Below, in pieces: positions 33,961-44,000 of a stretch of DNA of 64,000 bases (its first letter is position 1; the number at the start of each line of letters is the position of its first letter). The stretch covers positions 25,199-89,198 of the forward strand of contig JACPOA010000061.1 in assembly GCA_016185205.1 (NCBI GenBank). The letters run 5' to 3'. Under the pieces are notes generated by a model. That model had not been told where the DNA came from and made no database searches. It saw only the letters and a program-made list of their open reading frames with translations. This DNA is from Hyphomicrobiales bacterium. GTDB taxonomy: Bacteria > Pseudomonadota > Alphaproteobacteria > Rhizobiales > Xanthobacteraceae. The translations under genes and the position numbers were made by a program.

Positions 33961-34009
33961 GCGTGTGATCCCGAAAAGTGGGAACTGGTTTTCGGATAAG
34001 ATCACGCGC
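33961..34009. repeat. GATCCCGAAAAGTGGGAAC-type dispersed repeat
   Basis: GTGATC (33965-33970) and GATCAC (34000-34005) bound a short palindrome with CCGAAAAGTGGGAACTGG inside. Related sequences occur in inverted orientation at 16546-16633 and partly at 34654-34716. This repeat family is very common in Bradyrhizobium-like genomes. Confidence 0.65.
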
Positions 34010-34019
34010 AAGCAAGGTG

Positions 34020-34490
34020 TTAGAGGGCGCGGGCGGCCTCCAGCACCTCCTCGGCATGGCCGGCCACGCTGACTTTCGGCCACAGCCGGACAATGCGGCC
34101 ATCACCGTCGATCAGAAAAGTCTTGCGGATGACGCCCATGAATTTGCGCCCATACATCGATTTCTCACCCCAGGCCCCGTAGGCTTCCAGCATCTTTTTG
34201 CTCTCGTCGGAGCCGAGCGCGATCTTAAGTTTATGCTTGGCCTTGAATTTGTCTTGGCGCGCGACCGGATCGGCGGAGACGCCGAGAATCTCGGTGCCGG
34301 CCTTGGCAAAAGCGGCGCGGTGCCTTGAGAATGCGATGGCCTCCTTGGTACAGCCGGGCGTGTCGGCCTTTGGGTAGAAATAGAGGACCAGATTGCGGCC
34401 CTTGAAATCCTTCAGCGACACGCTCGTTCCGCCATCGCGGGCCAAGGTGAATGCGGGCGCCTTCGCGCCGGCGACGAGTTCGCGCGCCAT
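34020..34490 (-). CDS. bcp: Thiol peroxidase, bacterioferritin comigratory protein
   Basis: This 156-residue peroxiredoxin is of the PrxQ/Bcp class and reduces peroxides with thioredoxin. The start ATG at 34490 has GAAGG upstream; the frame open to 34718 adds non-protein-like sequence. The peroxidatic cysteine lies in KADTPGCTKEAIAF. The second cysteine found five residues later in many PrxQ proteins is absent, so it belongs to the one-Cys-like group. KTFLIDGDGRIVRLW marks the C-terminal strand. It is followed by the M23 peptidase gene after a repeat. Confidence 0.94.
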   Translation of the reverse strand: MARELVAGAKAPAFTLARDGGTSVSLKDFKGRNLVLYFYPKADTPGCTKEAIAFSRHRAAFAKAGTEILGVSADPVARQDKFKAKHKLKIALGSDESKKMLEAYGAWGEKSMYGRKFMGVIRKTFLIDGDGRIVRLWPKVSVAGHAEEVLEAARAL

Positions 34491-34653
34491 ATGCTGCCTT
34501 CCTTTCGTCGTTTTCGACACGTCATTGTCGCCAATGCCATTTGCGTCGGGTGGGCGCAACGGGCTCCAAAGATATGTGCCACGAGCCGCGCCGGACGATA
34601 GTCTGGGCCGGCTGCAAATCACGCGTGGTGCGCCGGATGAGGGGCGGCCCATG

Positions 34654-34716
34654 TGCATGATCCCGAAAAGCATGTCCTCGACCCCGATCGGGGATGGGCA
34701 CCGGGTTTCGGCGGGC
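34654..34716. repeat. Degenerate dispersed repeat before the AsmA-like gene
   Basis: TGATCCCGAAAAGCATGTC followed by a hairpin CCCCGATC/GATCGGGG around 34682-34693 and CACCGGGTTTCGG. It resembles the GATCCCGAAAAG repeat family but is rearranged. It lies in the region between the divergent bcp and AsmA-like genes. Confidence 0.5.
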
Positions 34717-34729
34717 AAAATATAACCGC

Positions 34730-37700
34730 ATGACGCGCAAAGACCACGAGCACAAGGTTCCAGCCCACCATGCGCCGAGCGCGGGCCACACGCCGCATCG
34801 CGTGGCGCATGGCTCCGGCCGCCGCCGTTGGAGCAGCCTTCGCCGTGGCGTGGTCAGGTTCCTGCGCCGTCCGTTCATGCGCCGCCTGTACTGGGGCACG
34901 GCTATCACCGTCGCCCTGGCGACCGTGGCGGTGCTCGGCCTGTGGTGGCGGCTGTCGAGCGGCCCGATCGAGCTCGACATCGCGACGCCCTGGCTGAAGG
35001 CGGCGATCGAGGAGAATTTCGGCGGCACGCATTCGGTCGTTGTGGGCGGAACCCAGATCGAGCGTGACGAGAAGGGCCGCACGTCCTTGCGCCTGCGTGA
35101 CATCGTCGTGCGCGACAACGACGGCACCGTGGTGGCAAGCGCGCCGAAAGCCGAAGTCGGCCTGTCCGGCATGAGCCTGCTGATGGGCCGCGTGCGCGCG
35201 CAGAGTCTCAATCTGGTCGGCGCCGAAATGGCGGTGCGCATCGAGAGCGACGGCCGCGTCACCGTGTTCGCCGGCGCCGACAAGCGGCCGATCGCTACCG
35301 CCGCGCCGGCTGTGCCTGCGCCGCCATCCGGCAAGCCGGCCGAACCCGTCGCGCCGCAAGAATCGCTGCGCACGGATTTTGGGAACGTCGCCGGTATCAT
35401 GGCCTGGCTCGACGGCGTCGGCGTGAGCGGTCTCGACGGTCACGATCTGCGCGAACTCGGTCTCAAGAACGGCAATCTCATCGTCGACGACCGCCGTAAC
35501 GGCAAGCGTTGGACCTTCGACAAGATCAATGCCAGCCTGATGCGGCCGCAGCTCGGCGGCATCATTTTCCGGCTCGAATCGGACAATCCCGAGCGCCCCT
35601 GGCAATTGAGCGCTGCGATGCGCCCGCTCGGCGACGGCGTACGGGCGGTCGGCATCGAAGCGCGCAAGATTTCCATCCGTGACATTCTGCTGGCGCTGCG
35701 GCTCAACGAAGGCGCCTTCGATGCCGATCTGCCGCTGTCGGCCAGCATCCGCGCCGACGTCCTGGACGACGGCACGCCGCAGATGATCCAGGGTCAGCTG
35801 GTCGCGGAAGCCGGAACCATCGTCGATCGCGATGCCCCGAATGCGAGCGTGGCGATCGACCGAGCCGAATTTCGCTTCAATTGGGACGCGCGGCGGCGGA
35901 GCCTGATCGTGCCGTTCCAGGTGCACTCGGGCGGCAATCAGTTCACCATGCAGGCGACGCTGGCAGCACCCGCCGACCAGAGCACCGCCTGGCAGCTCAC
36001 GGTGGTGCGTGGCGATGCGGTGATTGATCCGGTCATCCTGGCGGCCGGAACATCGCCCGACCAGGAAGGCTTCGCGCTCAACCGGACGATCGTGCGCGCG
36101 CGCATCGATCTGGCGCGCAAGCGCATCGATCTCGATCAGGGCGACTTCAGCCGCATCGACACGCGGCGGTCGCACAATATCGGCGTCGCCGTCACCGGCA
36201 GCCTGGATTATTCCGGCAACGAGCCGCATCTTGCCTTCGGCGTCGCCGCCACCCGCATGCCGTTGTCGGTGATGAAGCGGCTGTGGCCGGTGTTCACCGC
36301 GAGCGACGTGCGGACATGGGTCGAGGAGCACATGTCGGGCGGCATGGTCGAGCGCGTGGTGATCGCCGGCAACGCGCCGCTGCTGGCGTTCAAGGCCAAT
36401 GGCCCGCCGACGCCGGACGACGGCTTATCCGTCGATATCGAGACCAGCGGCACCACCATGCGGCCGATCATGAAGTTGCCGGCGATCCGTGACGCCGATC
36501 TCACCGTCCGCGTCACCGGGCGCACCGCGACCATCAATGTCGGGCGCGGTACCGTGGAAGTAACGCCCGGGCGCAAGCTCAATATCGCCAGCGGCGTATT
36601 CGAGATATTCGATACCCATCTCAAGCCGGCGCCGGCGCGCGCCATGTTCCGCATAGACGGCGCGCTGCCGGCTGCCGCCGCGCTGCTCGCCGGCGACGCG
36701 CTGCGCGACAACGTCGGTATCGTGCTCGATCCGGCCACCAGCCGCGGCACCGTCGCCGCCCAGGTCATGGTCAATCTGCCGATCGCAAAGCACATGGCGG
36801 AAGACGCCGCCAGCTATGCCATCACAGCCGACCTGACCAACTTCGCCTCTGACAGGCTGCTGCTGGGTCAGAAAGTGGAGGCCTCGAGCCTGCGCGTGAC
36901 CGCATCCAACGACGGCTATCAGATCAAGGGCGACGTCAAGATCAACGGCACGCCGGCGGCGATCGAGGTGCGCCGGCAGAGGGGCGACCCCGACGCCGAA
37001 TTGAAATTGCAGGCGACCATCGACGAGGCCGCGCGCCACCGGCTCGCGATCGATTTCGGCACCAGCGTCACCGGCGCAATCCCGGTCAAGGTCAACGGCC
37101 GTATCGGCAACAATGCCCGCGACGACCGCATGAACGTGGAGGCCGATCTCACGCCGGTGAAGATCGATAACCTGCTGCCGGGATGGCTGAAGCCCGCGGG
37201 CAAGGCGGCGCGCGCCACCTATACGCTGCAAAAATCCGACAAATCGATGCGCTTCGACAATTTGAGCATCGACGGCGCCAGTACGTCGGTGCGCGGCTCG
37301 GTCGAGATCGACAATGGCGGTGAGATCGTGTCGGCAAATTTTCCGGTATTCAGCCTGTCGGACGGCGATAAGGTCGCGCTCAAGGCCGATCGCGGCAATG
37401 ACGGCGTGCTGCGCGTGGCCATGCGCGGCGACGTCTATGACGGCCGCAATTTCGTCAAGGCATCGCTGGCGGGCGACGGACGGAATCCGAGCAAGCAGAA
37501 GCTGAGCGATATCGATCTCGACATCAAGATCGGCACGGTGGCGGGCCACAATGGCGAGACGTTGCGCGGCCTCGATCTCAGATTGGCGCGCCGCGGCGGC
37601 CGTATCCGCAGCTTCGCGATGACGTCCAAGATCGGCCGCGATACGGCGCTCAGCGGCGACCTGCGGTTGCGCGCGCGCGACAACCACCAGGTGATCTATT

Positions 37701-38287
37701 TCGAGACCGAAGACGCCGGCGCGCTGTTCCGCTTCACCGACATGTATCCGCGCATGTTCGGCGGGCATATGTGGGTGGCGATGGACCCGCCGACGCAGGA
37801 GCAGGCCCCGCAAGTCGGCTATCTCCACATCGGAAATTTTGTCATACGCGGCGAGCCCGCACTCGACCGCGTGGTGTCGGGAGCGCCCGGCACCGCCAAG
37901 GGCGCGGTGGATTTCTCCGAGCTGCACTCCGACTTCACGCGTTTTCCCGGCAAGATGGCGGTGCGCGACGGTGTCGTGCGCGGCCCGCTGGTGGGCGCCA
38001 CCATCGAGGGCCAGATCGACTACATTAAGGACGAGGTGCATCTGCGCGGCACCTTCGTGCCGTTCTATGGCCTCAACAACATGTTCGGAAAAATCCCGAT
38101 CGTTGGCTTTTTCCTCGGCGGCGGCAGCAATGAAGGCCTGCTCGGCATCACCTACGAGGCGGTGGGTCCGCCGAGCGCGCCGCGCATCTCGGTCAATCCG
38201 GTGACCGCGATCGCGCCCGGCCTGCTGCGCAAGTTCATTCCCTCGCCCGGCAGCTTCGACCGCAATTTCATTCCGCCGACGCGGTGA
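34730..38287 (+). CDS. Large AsmA-like/DUF3971 envelope protein
   Basis: This 1185-residue protein has a basic cytoplasmic head and one membrane helix near residue 62-82 (GTAITVALATVAVLGLWW). A very long periplasmic part of repeated beta-strand sequence follows, with no Cys-rich or enzymatic motif. The ending HGRVxGxI-like pattern (RGPLVGATIEGQIDY, then GTFVPFYGLNN and IPIVGFFLGGGSNEGLLGIT) is typical of the AsmA-like C-terminal region. Related proteins (YhdP, TamB, AsmA) form lipid-conducting bridges between membranes, so a role in phospholipid transport is likely (family inference). The start ATG at 34730 is preferred over 34694. It diverges from bcp and converges with tyrS. Confidence 0.88.
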   Translation: MTRKDHEHKVPAHHAPSAGHTPHRVAHGSGRRRWSSLRRGVVRFLRRPFMRRLYWGTAITVALATVAVLGLWWRLSSGPIELDIATPWLKAAIEENFGGTHSVVVGGTQIERDEKGRTSLRLRDIVVRDNDGTVVASAPKAEVGLSGMSLLMGRVRAQSLNLVGAEMAVRIESDGRVTVFAGADKRPIATAAPAVPAPPSGKPAEPVAPQESLRTDFGNVAGIMAWLDGVGVSGLDGHDLRELGLKNGNLIVDDRRNGKRWTFDKINASLMRPQLGGIIFRLESDNPERPWQLSAAMRPLGDGVRAVGIEARKISIRDILLALRLNEGAFDADLPLSASIRADVLDDGTPQMIQGQLVAEAGTIVDRDAPNASVAIDRAEFRFNWDARRRSLIVPFQVHSGGNQFTMQATLAAPADQSTAWQLTVVRGDAVIDPVILAAGTSPDQEGFALNRTIVRARIDLARKRIDLDQGDFSRIDTRRSHNIGVAVTGSLDYSGNEPHLAFGVAATRMPLSVMKRLWPVFTASDVRTWVEEHMSGGMVERVVIAGNAPLLAFKANGPPTPDDGLSVDIETSGTTMRPIMKLPAIRDADLTVRVTGRTATINVGRGTVEVTPGRKLNIASGVFEIFDTHLKPAPARAMFRIDGALPAAAALLAGDALRDNVGIVLDPATSRGTVAAQVMVNLPIAKHMAEDAASYAITADLTNFASDRLLLGQKVEASSLRVTASNDGYQIKGDVKINGTPAAIEVRRQRGDPDAELKLQATIDEAARHRLAIDFGTSVTGAIPVKVNGRIGNNARDDRMNVEADLTPVKIDNLLPGWLKPAGKAARATYTLQKSDKSMRFDNLSIDGASTSVRGSVEIDNGGEIVSANFPVFSLSDGDKVALKADRGNDGVLRVAMRGDVYDGRNFVKASLAGDGRNPSKQKLSDIDLDIKIGTVAGHNGETLRGLDLRLARRGGRIRSFAMTSKIGRDTALSGDLRLRARDNHQVIYFETEDAGALFRFTDMYPRMFGGHMWVAMDPPTQEQAPQVGYLHIGNFVIRGEPALDRVVSGAPGTAKGAVDFSELHSDFTRFPGKMAVRDGVVRGPLVGATIEGQIDYIKDEVHLRGTFVPFYGLNNMFGKIPIVGFFLGGGSNEGLLGITYEAVGPPSAPRISVNPVTAIAPGLLRKFIPSPGSFDRNFIPPTR

Positions 38288-38300
38288 GATCGAACCCGAC

Positions 38301-38580
38301 TTAAGATGGCTTTAGCAATGCATGCTTCTTCTTACCGAGAGAAAGCTTAATTACGCCTTCGGGCGTTAGATGTTCAGTTGTCAGTATTAGCCGCTCGTCG
38401 CTGATAGTTTGATCATTAACCCTCAATCCTCCCAGCTTAATTCGCCGCCTTGCTTCGCTGGTGGTTGATATTAACCCCGCGGTGACAAATGCGTTCGCCG
38501 CGTAAAACGGGAGTGCTGAATTGCCCTGCAAAAGCTCTCGTGCAATTTTTACTGTATAAAGGTCGCTTGCGAACGAGCCT
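38301..38580. other. Low-GC segment forming the 3' end of tyrS
   Basis: I counted 118 G or C in 240 bases for 38341-38580 (49%), and 42 of 60 (70%) for 38581-38640. The change is abrupt and occurs inside an open gene. It points to homologous or illegitimate replacement of the S4-domain end by DNA of another origin, or to a local insertion upstream that restored the frame. Confidence 0.75.
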
Positions 38581-39566
38581 TCCTCAAAGGTCTTGCGCGC
38601 GGTCTCCTGCGCCTGATCGGCGGCAGTGCGCCCGTGCACCAGCGCGGTCGCCTCTGTTGCGAGCACCTTCTTGGCTTCGTTGAGGGCCTCACCTTGCAGC
38701 GCCGTGAGCCGCGCGATCTCATCGAGCGGCAGGATCGTGAACAGCTTGAGGAAGCGAGCGACGTCGCCGTCCTCGGTGTTGCGCCAGTACTGCCAGTAGT
38801 CGTAGGGACTCAGCAAATTAGCGTCCAACCAAATGGCGCCGCTGGCGGTCTTGCCCATCTTGGCGCCGGACGAGGTGGTGATCAGCGGCGAGGTGAGCGC
38901 GAACAGCTGCGCGTTGAGCATGCGGCGGCCGAGATCGATGCCGTTGACGATATTGCCCCACTGGTCGGAGCCGCCCATCTGCAGGACGCAGCCGTTGCGC
39001 TTGTGCAGCTCGACGAAGTCGTAGGCTTGCAGCACCATGTAGTTGAATTCGAGGAATGAGAGTTCCTGCTGGCGGTCGAGCCGCATCTTGACCGAGTCGA
39101 AGGACAGCATGCGGTTAACCGAGAAATGCTTGCCGACGTCGCGCAGGAAATCGATGTAGTTGAGCTTGTTCAGCCAGTCGGCATTGTTGGCCATGATGGC
39201 ATTGCCGCCGGCGCCTTCGAATTTCAGGAACTTCCCGAAGATCGCGCGGATGCCCACGAGGTTCTGCTCGATGGCCTCGTCGGTGAGGATGCGCCGGCTC
39301 TCGTCCTTGCCGGACGGATCGCCCACCCGTGTGGTGCCGCCGCCCATCAGCGCGATCGGCTTGTGCCCGGTCTGCTGCAGCCAATAGAGCATCATGATCG
39401 GCAGCAGCGAGCCGACATGCAGGGAGGCCGCCGTGCAATCGAAGCCGATATAGGCGGTGATGGGGCCGGCCTTGGCGCTCGCATCGAGCACGTCGGGCTC
39501 CGACACCTGGTGGATGAAGCCGCGCTCGGCAAGAATGTTAAGAAAGTCGGATTTATAGGCGCTCAT
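38301..39566 (-). CDS. tyrS: Tyrosyl-tRNA synthetase
   Basis: This 421-residue class I synthetase charges tRNA-Tyr. The start is the ATG at 39566 ([10 protein letters not shown]). The HIGH-like motif reads LHVGS, the KMSKS loop reads KMGKT, and tRNA/ATP segments include [17 protein letters not shown]. The C-terminal S4 RNA-binding domain spans about residues 350-410 ([17 protein letters not shown]). The part of the gene from 38301 to about 38580, encoding the last ~95 residues, is about 49% GC, while the line just upstream is 70%. The protein is nevertheless intact in frame. anmK lies divergently 97 bp away, as in relatives. Confidence 0.96.
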   Translation of the reverse strand: MSAYKSDFLNILAERGFIHQVSEPDVLDASAKAGPITAYIGFDCTAASLHVGSLLPIMMLYWLQQTGHKPIALMGGGTTRVGDPSGKDESRRILTDEAIEQNLVGIRAIFGKFLKFEGAGGNAIMANNADWLNKLNYIDFLRDVGKHFSVNRMLSFDSVKMRLDRQQELSFLEFNYMVLQAYDFVELHKRNGCVLQMGGSDQWGNIVNGIDLGRRMLNAQLFALTSPLITTSSGAKMGKTASGAIWLDANLLSPYDYWQYWRNTEDGDVARFLKLFTILPLDEIARLTALQGEALNEAKKVLATEATALVHGRTAADQAQETARKTFEEGSFASDLYTVKIARELLQGNSALPFYAANAFVTAGLISTTSEARRRIKLGGLRVNDQTISDERLILTTEHLTPEGVIKLSLGKKKHALLKPS

Positions 39567-39663
39567 TGCTGGATCTCTTGGACCGCAGGTTTGGGCCGCG
39601 GCCTTGTCGCTTCTGGGTGGCCGGTGGTGTAACAGGTTCGGCGTAAAGGAAAAGGGGCGGACG

Positions 39664-40773
39664 TTGTCGGTAGTGCGGGCGATTGGGCTGATGAGCGGGA
39701 CCTCGCTCGACGGGGTCGATGTGGCGCTGATCGAGACCGATGGCGAGCACATCGCCCAATTCGGGCCGAGCGGCTACCGGCCCTATGCGGACGACGAGCG
39801 GGCCTTGCTGCGCCAGGCGCTGGAACAGGGCACCGGCTTGCACGACCGGTCCGCGCGCCCCGGCGTGCTGGCCGAGGCCGAGGCCTTCGTCACCCGCGTG
39901 CATGCCGAGACGGTGGAGGCCTTTCTTGAGGCCGAGCGCATCGACAGAGCGGGCGTCGCCATTGTCGGCTTTCACGGCCAGACCGTATTGCACCGGCCGG
40001 GGCAAAAGCTGACGGTGCAGATCGGCGACGGCGCGGTGCTGGCCCGCCGCCTCGGCATCCCTGTTGCGTATGATTTCCGCGCCGCCGACGTGGCCGCCGG
40101 CGGGCAGGGCGCGCCGCTGGTGCCGGTGTTCCACCAGGCGCTGGCGCGCGACTTGAAACGCCCGCATCCGATCGCCGTGCTCAATGTCGGCGGCGTCGCC
40201 AACGTCACCTTTGTCGACGGCGGCGATCCGATCGCCTGCGACACCGGGCCGGGCAATGCGCTGATCGACGACTTCATGCGCGCGCGCACCGGCGCGCCGC
40301 TCGACCGCGACGGCGACCAGGCCGCCAAGGGCCGCGCCGATGAGGCGTTCGTTGCGCGCGTGCTGGCCGACGGCTTCTTCGATCTGCCGTGTCCGAAATC
40401 GCTCGATCGCAACGCCTTTGCCTTCGCCAATATCGGGCTGCCGGATTTTTCCGTGGCGGATGGCGCGGCGACGCTGTCGGCGCTGACCGCTGCCGCAGTG
40501 GCGCGCATCGTGCGGCATCTGCCGGAACTGCCGCGGGCCTGGATCGTGGCAGGCGGCGGCGCGCGCAATCCGACTTTGATGCGGATGCTGGGCGAGCGGC
40601 TCAAGCCGGCCACGGTTGAGACCGCCGACGCGGTCGGCTGGTCGTCGCAAGCGATCGAGGCGCAGGCCTTTGCTTATTTGGCGGTGCGCACGATGAACGA
40701 CCTGCCGATTACGTTTCCGCAAACCACCGGCGTGAAGCAGCCGATGCGCGGGGGCGTGGTGGCGAGGCCGTGA
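39664..40773 (+). CDS. anmK: Anhydro-N-acetylmuramic acid kinase
   Basis: This 369-residue sugar kinase of the ASKHA fold opens and phosphorylates 1,6-anhydro-MurNAc in cell-wall recycling. The start is probably the TTG at 39664, just before the conserved [18 protein letters not shown] and with a GGGG-rich ribosome site. An earlier TTG at 39604 gives a poorly conserved tail. Typical segments include [36 protein letters not shown] and [11 protein letters not shown]. It diverges from tyrS, the usual partner in this order. Confidence 0.95.
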   Translation: MSVVRAIGLMSGTSLDGVDVALIETDGEHIAQFGPSGYRPYADDERALLRQALEQGTGLHDRSARPGVLAEAEAFVTRVHAETVEAFLEAERIDRAGVAIVGFHGQTVLHRPGQKLTVQIGDGAVLARRLGIPVAYDFRAADVAAGGQGAPLVPVFHQALARDLKRPHPIAVLNVGGVANVTFVDGGDPIACDTGPGNALIDDFMRARTGAPLDRDGDQAAKGRADEAFVARVLADGFFDLPCPKSLDRNAFAFANIGLPDFSVADGAATLSALTAAAVARIVRHLPELPRAWIVAGGGARNPTLMRMLGERLKPATVETADAVGWSSQAIEAQAFAYLAVRTMNDLPITFPQTTGVKQPMRGGVVARP

Positions 40774-40908
40774 TCCGTTGTTGAGTTGCCCGCAGAGCCC
40801 GAACAGCGATCGATGGTCAATATGGCTTGCGTCGAAAACTATTCACCTTGCAGACGCGCTACTTTTGGTTGAAAATAGGTTGGCGACTACTTTATTGGAG
40901 GAATCCGC

Positions 40909-41046
40909 GTGCCGTATGATAAAGGCCGGCATCCTGGCACGGTGTGGCGTAAATGTGATCTGCAATGCCATTCACCTCGTGACAGGGCGTGGGCTGTACC
41001 ACCGATTTTGCCCGGGGGCAAAGTTACCACCTCATGCCAGAGGTTA
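40909..41046 (+). pseudogene. Truncated N-terminal remnant of a TrlF-like (PHP-AAA ATPase) gene
   Basis: A GTG at 40909 with TTGGAGG about 6 nt upstream opens a frame reading MPYDKGRHPGTVWRKCDLQC followed by HSPRD. This resembles the start of TrlF-type PHP-domain ATPases (WRKxDLxxHTP), a class linked to phage defence. Similarity fades after about LPGG (near 41026), and the frame runs into the antisense of czcA, ending at 41106 with no further domain. It is best read as a gene cut off by arrival of the metal-efflux island. The homology rests on memory of the motif. Confidence 0.45.
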
Positions 41047-41049
41047 TCT

Positions 41050-44000
41050 TCACCGGGGCGACGCTGGCGTTTGAAATTCGGCATCAAAATCGCTCCGTTC
41101 CTCTGAAAACCGCGCGTAGAGGGCGGGCAGCACCACGAGCGTTAGCAACGTTGCGGTGATCAAGCCGCCGATAACCACGGTTGCGAGCGGCTTCTGCACT
41201 TCGGCCCCGGTGCCGGTCGCAAGCGCCATGGGCACGAACCCAAGCGAGGCGACGAGCGCCGTCATCACCACCGGACGCAGCCGCGTCAGAGCGCCGTGAC
41301 GGATCGCTTCTTGTTTCGGCATACCTTCCCGGATCAGTTGCTTGATAAAGCTCAGCATCACGAGGCCATTGAGGACAGCGACACCGGACAGCGCGATGAA
41401 TCCCACCGCGGCCGAGATCGAGAACGGCATGTCGCGTAGCCACAACGCGGCAACGCCACCCGTAAGCGCGAGCGGGATCGCACTAAAGACAAGAAGCGCA
41501 TCGCGCGCCGTGCCCAAAGCACCCAGCAGGAGCATGAAGATCAGCGCGAAGCATAGCGGCACCAAGATCATAAGCCGCTGCCGAGCCACTTGGAAATTCT
41601 CGAATTGTCCGCCCCAGCCGAGCCAATAGCCCGGTGGCAGCGTTACGCGTTCTGCAATCTTGATCTGCGCCTCGGCGACCAAAGACCCAATGTCACGCCC
41701 GCGCACATCGGCGGTCACGACGACGCGCCGTTTGCCGTTCTCCCGGCTGATCTGATACGGCCCTTCCGCAAAATGGAAAGTTGCGAGTTGCCGCAACGGA
41801 ATCGTGACCGCGCCTGCGCCAGGGACCGATTGCGGCAGCGAAATAGGTAGATTCTGCAGCGCCTCTGTATCATCACGCAGGGCATCCGGCAGTTGCACGA
41901 CGATCTGGAAGCGGCGATCGCCTTCGAAGATAAGACCGGCTGCGCGACCACCGATCGCGATCCCGATCTCGTTCTGCACGTCCGCGAGACTCAAGCCACG
42001 GCGTGCGATTTCACCCTGGTCGATCCTGATTTCGAAGGATGGCAGTCCGGTAACCTGCTCGACCTTTACGGTCGCGGCACCCTCAATTCCTCGAAGGACA
42101 GCGGCAATCTGGTTCGCCGCCCGCAGCATTGGCTCGAACTCATCGCCGAATATCTTGATCGCCAAATCCTGCCGGACGCCGGCGATCAGCTCGTTGAAAC
42201 GCATCTGGATTGGCTGGGAGAACCCGAAATTGTTGCCGACAAGCTTTGCCGCCTCCGCCTCGATCTGGCGGATCAAGTCCTCCTTGGACAAATCTGGGTC
42301 AGGCCATTCTTCGCGCGGCTTCAAGATGATGTAGGTGTCGGATGCGCTCGGCGGCATGGGATCAGCCGCCAAATCCGGCGTTCCCGTGCGCGAAAATACC
42401 AAGGCAACCTGTGGAAAGCGACTGACCATGTCTTCATTGGCGAGCTGCATCGTTTGCGATTGTGAGAGCGACGTGCTGGGGATGCGCTTTACCTCCATCA
42501 CAATGTTCTTTTCGTCGAGCGTCGGCGTGAACTCCTGACCAAGCCGCGCGAACAGCAATGCGGCGCCGGTGAACAAAACGGCGGCGGCGACGATGACGGT
42601 CATAGGCGTCTGCAAAGCGCGGGCTAGTGCGGGACGGTAGGCAGCTTTCAAGCCGCGAAGGAAAACGCTCTCCCCTTCCTGTACGCGGCCGGTGACAACG
42701 ATTGCCACCATCGCCGGCACGAAGGTCAGCGACAGCACAAAGGCTGTCACCAACGCGATGATGACGGTCATCGCCATCGGTTCGAAGGTCTTTCCTTCGA
42801 CCCCGGTGAAAGTCAGAAGAGGCACATAGACGAGTGTAATGATGGCCTGGCCGTAGACCGTCGGCTGGATCATCTCCTTCGCGGAGAGGGTGATCATGTC
42901 CAGCCGCTCGCCAAGTGAAAGATTGCGACCCAGCTCACGTTGGCGCTCCGCCAGGTGCCGCAGGCTGTTCTCCGCGATGATGACGGCGCCGTCGACGATG
43001 AGACCGAAGTCGAGTGCGCCCAGGCTCATCAGGTTTGCGCTGATTTTGCCTTGCAGCATCCCTGTCGCCGTGACCAGCATCGTGATCGGAATGACCATTG
43101 CCGTGACGAGGGCTGCGCGGAAATTGCCAAGCAAGAGGAAGAGCACAAGAACGACCAGCAGCGCGCCTTCGGCGAGATTCGTTGCAACGGTGCGGATCGT
43201 GGCATCGACCAATTCGGTGCGATTGAGGACGGCCCTTGCCCGGATGCTCGGCGGCAGCGTGCGGTTGATCTCCCTGATCTTGGCGTCGGCTGCCGCCGCG
43301 ACGGTCCGGCTGTTGCCGCCGATCAGCATGAGAGCCGTGCCGAGCACCGCTTCGCGCCCGTTCAAGCTCGCGCTGCCGGTCCGGAGTTCGCGCCCGAGCG
43401 CCACCTGGGCGACGTCCTTGATGCGCACCGGCACTGCGCCATGGGTCGCGACAGCGATTTGTTCGATCTCGGCCAAGCTCTCGACACGCCCGCCAAGGCG
43501 CACGACGTAGCTTTCGCCGTTGCGCTCGATGTATTTCGCGCCGCGGCTGACATTGTTAGCTTCGAGCGCCTGCACAATTTGGCTGGAGGAAAGGCCGTAG
43601 GCGATCAGCCGTGCCGGATCGGGCTGTACGTGAACCTGCTTGACATAGCCGCCAATGGCGTCAGCGCCAGCGACGCCCGGCACGTTCTTCATCTGCGGCC
43701 GGATGATCCAATCCTGGACCGTACGCAAATACACCGTGCGTTGGAAATCGTCGCTGAGGCGCTCGCCCTCGGGCGTCAGGTAGGAGCCGTCGCTCTGCCA
43801 GCCCGGCTTGCCGTCGCGGACCGGAACTTCGCTCGGCGCGGCGTATTCGACGGACCACCAATAGATTTCGCCAAGTCCGGTCGAAATCGGTCCCATCTTC
43901 ACGTCGACGCCAGGTGGCAACGTCGTCTTGGCTTCGCTCAACCGCTCGGCCACCTGCTGACGCGCAAAATAGATGTCGGTCTTATCAGCGAAGACCGCCG

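Noticed and set aside
34619..36331. 570-residue minus-strand open frame
   Set aside because: It is antisense to the AsmA-like gene, which has a membrane anchor and a conserved C-terminal region.
40778..41074. 98-residue frame after anmK
   Set aside because: It overlaps the better-supported remnant frame at 40909 and has no ribosome site or recognisable domain.
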